In this document: in pieces, positions 56,063 through 64,000 of the stretch | Layout: each line of letters begins with the position of its first letter | How positions within the stretch are numbered: position 1 is the stretch's first letter | Origin: Bos javanicus | Lineage: Eukaryota; Chordata; Mammalia; Artiodactyla; Bovidae | Assembly: GCF_032452875.1 (NCBI RefSeq) | Contig: NC_083871.1 | Coordinates: 4,625,692-4,689,691, forward strand | Length of the DNA stretch: 64,000 nucleotides | Direction: 5' to 3' | Made by a program: the position numbers and the translations under genes | The notes under the pieces: model-generated | The model's database searches: none | What the model was told of the DNA's origin: nothing | Seen by the model: only the letters and a program-made list of their open reading frames with translations

Positions 56063-56120
56063 CTGGAGAATGGAATGGCAAACCACTTCAGTATTCTTGC
56101 CTTGAGAACCCTGTGAACAG
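56063..56120 (+). other. Bov-A-like block inside the BovB 5' region
   Basis: 'ctggagaatggaatggcaaaccacttcagtattcttgcc' parallels the Bov-A SINE core ('ctggagaaggaaatggcaacccactccagtattcttgcc'). It is consistent with the shared ancestry reported for Bov-A SINEs and BovB. There is no sign of a separate SINE insertion. Confidence 0.7.
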
Positions 56121-56305
56121 TATGAAAAGGCAAAATGATTGGATACTGAAAGAGGAACTCCCCAGGTCGGTAGGTGCCCAATATGTTACTGGAGATCAGT
56201 GGAGAAATAACTCCAGAAAGAATGAAAGGATAGAGCCAAAGCAACAATACCCAGTTGTGTATGTGACTGGTGACAGAAGCAAGGTCCGATGTTGTAAAGA
56301 GCAAT

Positions 56306-58760
56306 ATTGCATAGGAACCTGGAATGTTAGGTCCATGAAGCAAGGCAAATTGGAAGTGGCCAAACAGGAGAGGGCAAGAGTGAACGTCAACATTCTAGGA
56401 ATCAGCAAACTAAAATGAACTGGAATGGATGAATTTAACTCAGATAACCATTATATCTACTACCGTGGGCAGGAATCCCTTAGAAGAAATAGAGTAGACA
56501 TTATGGTCAACAAAAGAGTCTGAAATTCAGTACTTGGATGTGATCTCAAAAACGACAGAATTCTCTCTGTTCATTTCCAAGGCAAACCATTCAATATAAA
56601 GTCAATCCAAGTCTATGCCCCAACCAGTAATGCTGAAGAAGCTGAAGTTGAACAGTTCTATGAAGACCTACAAAACCTTTTAGAACTAACACCCCAAAAA
56701 GATGTCCTTTTCATTATAGGGGACTGGAATGCAAAAGTAGGAAGTCAAGAAATACCTGGGGTAACAGGCAAATTTGGCCTTGGAGTACGGAATGAAGCAG
56801 GGCAAAGTCTAAGAGAGTTTTGCCAAGAGAACGCACTGGTCATAGCAAACACCCTCTTCCAACAGAACAAGGGAAGACTCTATGCATGGACATCACCAGA
56901 TGGTCAACATCGAAATCAGATTGATTATATTCTCTGCAACCAAAGATGGAGAAGCTCTATACAGTCAGCAAAAACAAGACCAGGAGCTGACTGTGGCTCA
57001 GATCATGAACTCCTCATTGCCAAATTCAGACATAAATTGAAGAAAGTAGGGAAAACCACTTGACCATTCAGGTATGACCTAAATCAAATCCCTTATAATT
57101 ATACAGTGGAAATGAGAAATAGATTTAAGGGGCTAGATCTGATAGACTGAGTGTCAGATCAACTATGGACAGAGGTTCGTGACATTGTGCAGGAGACAAG
57201 GATCAAGACCATAGCCAAGAAAAAGAAATGCAAAAAAGTAAAATGGCTGTCTGAGGAGGCCTTGCAAATAGCTGTGAAAAGAAGAGAGGTGAAAAGCAAA
57301 GGAGAAAAGGAGAGATATAAGCATCTGAATGTAGAGTTCCAAAGAATAGCAAGGAGAGATAGGAAAGCCTTCCTCAGTGATCAACACAAAGAAATAGGAG
57401 AAAACCAAACAATGGGAAAGACTAGAGATCTCTTCAAGAAAATTAGAGATACCAAGGGAATATTTCATGCAAAGATGGGCTCGATAAAGGACAGAAATGG
57501 TATGGAGCTACAGAGACAGAAGATATTAAAAAGAGGTGGCAAGAATACACAGAAGAACTGTACAAAAAAGATCTTCATGACCCAGATAATCACTATGGTG
57601 TGATCACTGACCTAGAGCCAGACATCCTGGAATGTGAAGTCAAGTGGGCTTTAGAAAGCATCACTACAAACAAAGCTAGTGTAGGTGATGGAATCCAGTT
57701 GAGCTATTCCAAATCCTGAAAGATGATGCTGTGAAAGTGCTGCATTCAATGTGCCAGCAAATTCGGAAAACTCAGCAGTGGCTACAGGACTGGAAAAGGT
57801 CAGTTTTCATTCCAATCCCAAAGAAAGGCAATGCCAAAGAATGCTCAAACTACCACACAATTGCACTCATCTCACACGCTAGTAAAGTAATGCTTAAAAT
57901 TCTCCAAGCCAGGCTTCAGCAATACATGAACCGTGAACTTCCAGATGTTCAAGCTGGTTTTAGAAAAGGCAGAGGAACCAGAGATCAAATTGCCAACATC
58001 TGCTGGATCATGGAAAAAGCAAGAGAGTTCCAGAAAAACATCTATTTCTGCTTTATTGACTATGTCAAAGCCTTTGACTGTGTGGATCAAAATAAACTGT
58101 GAAAAATTCTGAAAGTGATGGTAATACCAGACCACCTGACCTGCCTCTTGAGAAACCTATATGCAAGTCAGGAAGCATCAGTTAGAACTGGACATGGAAC
58201 AACAGACTGGTTCCAAATAGGAAAAGGAGTACATCAAGGCTCTATATTGTCACCCTGCTTATTTAACTTATATGCAGAGTACATCATAAGAAACACTGGG
58301 CTGGAAGAAGTACAAGCTGGAATCAAGATTGCTGGGCGAAATCTCAATAACCTCAGATATCCAGATGACACCACCCTTATGGAAGAAAGTGAAGAGGAAC
58401 TCAAAAGCCTCTTGATGAAAGTGAAAGTGGAGAGTGAAAAAGTTGGCTTAAAGCTCAACATTCAGAATACTAAGATCATGGCATCTGGTCCCATCACTTC
58501 ATGGCAAATAGATGGGGAAACAATGGAAACAGTGTCAGACTTTATTTTTCTGGGCTCCAAAATCACTCAGATGGTGACTGGAGCCATGAAATTAAAAGAT
58601 GCTTACTCCTTGGAAGGAAAGTTCTGACCAACCTAGATAGCATATTCAAAAGCAGGGACATTACTTTGCCAACAAAGGTCCGTCTAGTCAAGGTTATGGC
58701 TTTTCCAGTGGTCATGTATGGATGTGACAGTTGGACTGTGAAGAAAGCTGAGTGCTGAAG
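56306..58760 (+). pseudogene. BovB endonuclease-RT ORF remnant, near complete but inactive
   Basis: Endonuclease blocks appear in order: GTWNVRSM (about 56310), VYAPTSN (about 56610), GDWNAKVGSQE (about 56722), SPDGQHRNQIDYIL (about 56895) and SDHELL (about 57000). The linker and RT follow: IPIPKKGNAKECSNY (about 57810), GFRKGRGTRDQ (about 57957), motif A FIDYVKAFDCVD (about 58053, Asp residues intact), GKGVHQGSILSPCLFN, and the catalytic box YPDD in place of YADD (about 58359). FPVVMYGCDSWTVKKAEC is at about 58700. Breaks include stops at about 56416, 56521, 57061 and 57148, a frameshift near 57510, TGA at 58100-58102 just after motif A, and a frameshift near 58566. The copy cannot encode a working protein, though it still spans the whole domain order. 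Confidence 0.93.
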
Positions 58761-59143
58761 ATGATGCTTTTGAACTGTGGTGTTGGAGAAGTCTCTTGAG
58801 AGTCCCTTGGACTGCAAGGAGATCCAACCAGTCTATCCTAAAGGAGTTTAGTCCTGGGTGTTCATTGGAAGGACTGATGCTGAAGCTGAAATTCCAATAC
58901 TTTGGACACCTCATGCGAAGAGTTGATTCATTGGAAAAGACCCTGATGCTGGGAGGGATTGGGGGGGCAGGAGGAGAAGAGGGCAACAGAGGATGAGATG
59001 GCTGGATGGCATCACCGACTTGATGGACATAGGTTTGGGTAAACTCCGGGAGTTGGTGATGGACAGGGAGGCCTGGCATGCTGCGATTCATGGGGTTAAA
59101 ATGAGTTGGACATGACTGAGCGACTGAACTGAACTGAACTGAA

Positions 59144-59941
59144 TAGTTGCGAAAATATGATAATAGTTGTCTTTGGAGAAAAGTATCAGGTTCATGTCTC
59201 TAATAAATATAAGCATGTTTCCTTTGGAAAATCCTACCTTCAACTCACACAATTAGCTCTTGTTTGTTCCAACACCTTGTCTTCCATCTATGATGAATAC
59301 TCCATCCTCAGTCAGTGAGACCACTGCTCCTAGCTGCAAATCTAGCAGTGTGTGTGAATCACAGCATTAATTCCCAAATCATCTATATTCAGTAAATCTT
59401 TTAATTCATTAATTATTGCCTCAAAATCTCTTCCACTTTGTCTATTTCTTTTTTTTTTCCCAGAAACCCAATTTTTGTAATTGGTCCTTCAGTCATTTCC
59501 CAGATTCAGACCATTTTTACACCTTATACTTTGCATTTATCACAACCAGATTATTACCAGACATTTTCTACCAACTTGCCTTCTGGTCAAAATGGCACAA
59601 CTCAGAATCATCCCAACCAGGTTCACCCCCTTCTGATCATGGAGATCTAGACTCTAAATGCTGTGACCCCCAGATCTCCACTCCACTCTCCCCACTACAC
59701 AGAGCTTAACCTCAGGAAAATAGGACTGAGTGGGCCTGGCAGCATGTGAGCCATCAGCCCTCCCCTCCACATGCTGCTCTTTCTAAACTCCCACATGTCC
59801 AATCATCTGACCTCTCTCCCAGATAAGCCAAAATCCATCCATCTTATATATCTTACTGCTTTACCTATCTTTGCAGTTATTTAATTGGATCATGGAAAAA
59901 CATCTTTACACTAAAATTCATTTTTTCCCCAAACTTTTAGC
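59144..59941. other. Unassigned DNA
   Basis: No gene is supported. Two overlapping frames near 59416-59709 have no recognisable domain. A poly(T) run is at about 59449-59458. Confidence 0.4.
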
Positions 59942-59957
59942 ATTTTATTTTGTATTG
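59942..59957 (-). mobile_element. L1 3' end, part 1 (target of the BovB insertion)
   Basis: 'attttattttgtattg' is the first part of an antisense L1 3' end that resumes at 62165. The copy at 40190 has the same 'ttttattttgtattgggg' start. Confidence 0.7.
59947..59957. repeat. 11-bp target-site duplication of BovB, left
   Basis: attttgtattg, identical to 62165-62175. Confidence 0.85.
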
Positions 59958-60620
59958 TTGCTGTTGTTCAGTTGCTCAGTCATGTCCCAATCTTTGCAAA
60001 CCCATGGAGTGCAACACACCAGGTTTCCCTGTCCTTCACCATCTTCTGGAGCTTGCTCAAACTCATGTCCATTGAGTTGATGATGTCATCCAACCATCTC
60101 ATTCTCTGTCATCCCATTCTCTTCCTGTCCTCAATCTTTTCCAGCATCAGGGTCTTTTCCAATGAGTCAGCTCTTCCCATCAAGTAGCCAAATATTACAG
60201 ATTCAGCATCAGTCCTTTCCAACAAATATTCAGGGTTGATTTCTTTTAGGATTGACTGTTTTGATCTCCTTGCTGTCCAAGGGACTGTAAAGAGTCTTCT
60301 CCAGCACCACAGTTTGAAAGCATCAATTCTTTGGCACTCAGCCTTCTTTATGGTCCAACCCTCACATCCGTACATGACCATTGGAAAAACCACAGCTTTG
60401 ACTATACAGATCTTTGTCAGAAAAGTGATGTCTCTGTCTTTGAATACACTGTCTAGGTTTGCTCTGGTTTTTCTTCAAAGGAACAAGTGTCTTTTAAATT
60501 CATGGCTGCCGTCACTGTCTGCAGTGATTTTGGAGCCCAAGAAAATAAAGTCTGTCACCATTTCCATTTTTTTCCCTATCTATTAGACATCAAGTGACAG
60601 GGCCAGATGCAACAATCTTA
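59958..60620 (-). mobile_element. BovB 3' segment of a 5'-inverted insertion
   Basis: Antisense from the tail ('ttgttcagttgctcagtcatg') to 'gccagatgcaacaatctta', covering the 3' end and the RT C-terminal region. At 60620/60621 the orientation flips to sense BovB. The copy is old and diverged. Confidence 0.92.
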
Positions 60621-62164
60621 TTCAATATCACAATAATCCAAAAGTCTATGAATAGTTCTATGAAAACCTACAAGACCTTCTAGAACTAACACCAAAAAAA
60701 AAAAAAAAAATGTCTTTTTCATCATAGGGGACTAGAATACAAAAGTAGGAAGTCAAAAAATACCTGGACTAATATGCAAGTTAGGCCTTAGAGTACAGAA
60801 TGAAGCAGTGCAAAGGCTAATGGAGTCTTGCCAAAATAACACATTGGTCAAAGGAAACACCAACAACATAAGAGAGGACTCTACACATGGACATCAGCAG
60901 ATGATCAACACTGAAATCAGATTGATTATATTTCTTACAACCAAAAAGGGGAAAACTCTATACAGTTAGAAAAAACAAGACCAGGAGCTGGCTATGGCTC
61001 AGATCATGAGGTCCTTATTACAAAATTCAGACTTAAATTGAAGAAAGTAGGGAAAACCAGTAGGCCCATTCAGGTATGATCTAAATCAAATCCCTTATGA
61101 TTACACAGTGGGAATGACAAATAGATTCAAGGGATTAGATCTTATAGACAGAAGTGCCTGAAGAACTATAGACAGAGGTTCATAACATTGTACAGGTGAC
61201 AGTGACCAAACCATCCCCAAGAAAAAGAAATGCAACATGGCAAAATGGTTGTCTGAGAAGGCCTTACAAATAGCTATGAAAAGAAGAGAAGTTAAAGGCA
61301 AAGGAGAAAAGGAACGACATACCCATTTGAATATAGAGTTCCAAAGAATAGCAAGAAGAGGTAAGAAAGCCTTCTTAAGTGAACAATACAAAGAAATAGA
61401 GGAAACAATAGAATAGAAAGACTAGAGAGCCCCTCAAGAAAAGTAGAGATACCAACGGAACATTTCATGCAAAGGTGGTCACAATAAAGGACAGAAACGA
61501 CCTAACAGAAGCAGAAGATTTTAAGAAGGCATGGAAAGAATACACAGAAGAACTCACAGAAAAGTTCTTAATGACCTGGATAACCATGAAGATATGGTCA
61601 ATCACCTAGAGCCAGATAACCCAGAGTGTGAAGTGAAATGGGCCTTAGGAAGCATAACACGAACAAAGCTACTGGAGGTGATGGAATTCTAGCTGAGTTA
61701 TCTCAAATCCTAAAAGATGATGCTGTTAAAGTGCTGCACTCAATGTGCCAGCAAATTTGGATAACTCAGTAGTGTCCACAGGACTGGAAAAGGTCAATTT
61801 TCATTCCAGTCCCAAAGAAGAGCAATGCCAAAGAATGTTCAACTACTGCAAACTAATGCTCAAAATCCTTCAAGCTAGGCTTCAATAATACATGAACCAA
61901 GAACATCCACCTGTATAAACTGGGATTAGAAATGGCAGAGGAACCAGAGATCAAATTGCCAACATCCATCGGATCATAGAAAAGCAAAGGGATTCAAGAA
62001 AAACACCTATCTTTGATTCACTGACTATGCTAAAGCCTTTGATTCTGTGGATCACAACAAACTGGAAAATTCTTCAAGAGATGGGAACACCAGACCACCT
62101 TATCTGCCTCCTGAGAAACCCATGTGTGGGTCAAGAGGCAACAGTTAGAACCAGATGTGGAACA
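60621..62164 (+). mobile_element. BovB 5' segment, inverted part of the same insertion
   Basis: Sense BovB from the endonuclease region ('ttcaatatcacaataatccaa') through 'ggggactagaatac', 'aaaagaagagaagttaaaggc' and the RT start ('atggcagaggaaccagagatc') to 'gttagaaccagatgtggaacaa'. It has no BovB 3' end, because that part lies in the adjacent antisense segment. Relative to the copy at 55614, about 270 bp between the two segments are missing. An A-run (about 60693-60710) and many indels break the ORF. Confidence 0.9.
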
Positions 62165-62175
62165 ATTTTGTATTG
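62165..62175. repeat. 11-bp target-site duplication of BovB, right
   Basis: attttgtattg, identical to 59947-59957. Confidence 0.85.
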
Positions 62176-62430
62176 AGGTGTAGCCAGTTAACAATGTTGC
62201 AGTAGATTCAGGTGAACATCCAAGGGATTCAGCCATGTATATACCTGTATCTATTCTCTCTCAAACTCTTCTCCCATCCAGACTGCCTCATAACATTGAG
62301 CAGAGTTCTGTATGTTATACAGGAGGTCCTTGTTGATTATCTATTTTAAATATAGCAATGTGTACATGATCTTTCCAAAGTCCCTAACTATCCATTCCTC
62401 CCGGCAACCGTAAGATGGTTTGAATGTATA
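62165..62430 (-). mobile_element. L1 3' end, part 2
   Basis: 'tgtattgaggtgtagccagttaac', 'gcagagttctgtatgttatac', 'ggaggtccttgttgattatc', 'caatgtgtacatgatctttcc' is an antisense L1 3' UTR continuing from 59957. Confidence 0.82.
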
Positions 62431-62647
62431 CGTGACTTCAAACAATGATATCAAGAATTCCCTGGTTTATCAGTCATCTTCTAGCATGTGCATGCATCTC
62501 TGTTTTCTTCATTATCAAAATGATAGGATTGAGTAGACACTGTGTGCTAGCTTGTTCTTTTCTCATTCATACAATAACAATTTCCCAGCAGTCTTATGAA
62601 TTGATTTGGGGCTATTTGTTTAATGACAACGGTGTGACCAACAAAAT
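62431..62647. other. Unassigned DNA
   Basis: Nothing recognised. Confidence 0.35.
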
Positions 62648-62855
62648 GGGCTTCCCTGGTGGCTGAGATGGTAAAGAACCTGCCTGCAATGCAGGAGACC
62701 TGGATTTTATCCCTGGGTTGGGAAGATCCCCTGGATAGGGCATGGCAACCCACTCCAGTATTCTTTCCAGGAGAATTCACATGGACAGAGTAGCCTAGCA
62801 GGCTACAGTTGATGGAGTAGCAAAGAGTTGGACAGGACCAGTTGACTAAGACTAA
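62648..62855 (+). mobile_element. Bov-tA SINE
   Basis: Head 'gggcttccctggtggctgag', a damaged B box ('ggattttatccctggg'), core, and tail 'accagttgactaagactaag'. Confidence 0.94.
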
Positions 62856-64000
62856 GAAATAGCATATGTGTGACAAAATGTATAGTATCTGCTTTAAAAA
62901 AGCAAAAAAAAAAAATCATTTTTCCAAGTGAATAGTAGATAGCAGTGCATATGGCTGCTGGAAGGTTATGGTGCAATTAATATTTCTAGGTGAAAGAAGA
63001 AAAGCAGTCATTTCTTTTTCTAATCTCCAAATTGAAGACTTTTATTGTTGTTTAAAGACTGTTCATTATTTGAATTTTCACAAATATTTTACACAAATAT
63101 TGAAAATTAACCTAACCAATACATGACAACAAATTGGCCTGAAATCATATCATCCACATATTTCTATTTTTAGATAAAAGTGGTTTACAAAATTTGAGAA
63201 AAGTTGAGAAATTTTAATTCTGATGATTTCTTATGTTTTCTACTTTTTAAATATATGTCTCTAACCTGTTTCAATTCCCTGGGTTGCTAACTAGACTGTG
63301 TATTACCTCTGTGAATAATTACTATGCAATTTATATTGTTTTGTCCCCTCCCCTCAAAAAGACATAATTAGACCTTTCATCAATTACAGCCTTGTACGAG
63401 ATTTCATGAGGTTTTAGTTGTCTCCATTCATTTAGTTACATAACACAGAGGGGTCCTTGTATGCTATGTTGTTCTACCCCATAAAATTTCAAATTACAGT
63501 CTTCATCCATCATATTAATAGTCCAATTAAGAGTGCACAGCATGCTGTGGTTCTACCTGATTTGCCTCTCCTGGTAAACAGATAATATTTCCAGTTAGAC
63601 TCATAGTATTGAGATTTTGGGAAAACTAGATCTAAACTTGTAGGTTCACTCTTAGTAAGGTCAAATATGGTGTTTCCAGGCAGCAAGATATAGATTTCAG
63701 TATGTCATATCAGTACCGCATCTCATACACAAAGAAACCTGTAACAGTCTTCTCAGCCAATTTGAAACCAATTTATTGCCCAGCGCTAATTATAAACTAT
63801 TAAAGATGTGGTATTTTCCAGTGTGACTAGACCCCTCATGAGGGTTTTGATAGCGCCACTAGTTAATTGATTAAAATACTATGACTTGTCTACATGACTC
63901 AGTTTCAATGCAAGATGTTTTGCATTATTAGGCAATGAAGTAGTCTTCACAAAGCTGGAGTTTAATCTAAGTAATGAGCAACATTAATCAAAGTCCAACA
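62856..64000. other. Unassigned AT-rich DNA to the window end
   Basis: No gene or confident repeat. An A-run is at about 62906-62917. Confidence 0.45.

Larger units (their letters stand above)
55614..59143 (+). mobile_element. Near full-length BovB (RTE LINE)
   Basis: At about 3.5 kb this is the longest element. It keeps the GC-rich 5' tandem-repeat region (55618-55880), the 5' UTR, the endonuclease-RT ORF and the complete GAACTGAACT tail ('gagcgactgaactgaactgaactg'). BovB is usually described as 3-4 kb, so little or nothing is missing. The ORF is broken by stops and frameshifts. No clear TSD was found. Confidence 0.95.

Noticed and set aside
1..64000. CRISPR array, bacterial operon or phage-like region
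   Set aside because: No evenly spaced identical repeats with unique spacers, no prokaryotic gene density, and the repeat content is plainly ruminant.

Overview
The window reads as mammalian, specifically ruminant (bovid), nuclear DNA with no recognisable host gene. The organism call rests on interspersed repeats: many BovB (RTE-clade LINE) copies ending in a GAACTGAACT-type tail, many Bov-tA/Bov-A SINEs, three Bov-A2 dimers, and L1 copies with the ruminant 3' end. Cattle versus another bovid cannot be decided by eye. The longest open frames all belong to decayed LINE reverse transcriptase or endonuclease. Family names come from sequence recalled by eye, so edges are good to about 5-20 bases unless a target-site duplication (TSD) fixes them.

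Layout. 1-9 kb: mostly unassigned DNA with one BovB 3' fragment, several SINEs, a ruminant L1 3' end, MIR and L2 relics, and an LTR-like block at 7762-8399. 9.1-12.5 kb: an old minus-strand L1 interrupted by a second L1 with a perfect 15-bp TSD and internal inversion, a BovB, a ruminant L1 3' end and a Bov-tA. 14.7-16.1 kb: two BovB copies head to head. 16.6-19.5 kb: a MER5A relic, then a ruminant L1 with a twin-priming 5' inversion and a nested BovB. 20.8-22.6 kb: two old plus-strand L1 3' regions. 25-28.6 kb: two BovB copies around unassigned DNA. 29-36 kb: sparse repeats and the longest anonymous stretches. 36-43.5 kb: BovB, SINEs (a Bov-A2 nested in a Bov-tA), and a 2.4-kb BovB with a 9-bp TSD. 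43.5-54.6 kb: unassigned DNA, a CA/TA/TG palindromic microsatellite, SINEs and L2/MIR relics. 54.6-62.4 kb: a BovB cluster holding a minus copy, a near full-length plus copy with its 5' tandem repeats, and a 5'-inverted copy with a perfect 11-bp TSD inside an L1 tail. 62.4-64 kb: one Bov-tA and AT-rich DNA.

There is no operon or pathway. The elements relate as parasite and host: L1 and BovB are autonomous LINE lineages, and the SINEs depend on LINE machinery. Nested insertions give a relative age order at several sites. I found no CRISPR array, RNA gene, intact viral gene or novel gene system. The most notable structures are the three 5'-inverted retrotransposon insertions, above all the BovB one, and the alternating BovB cluster.
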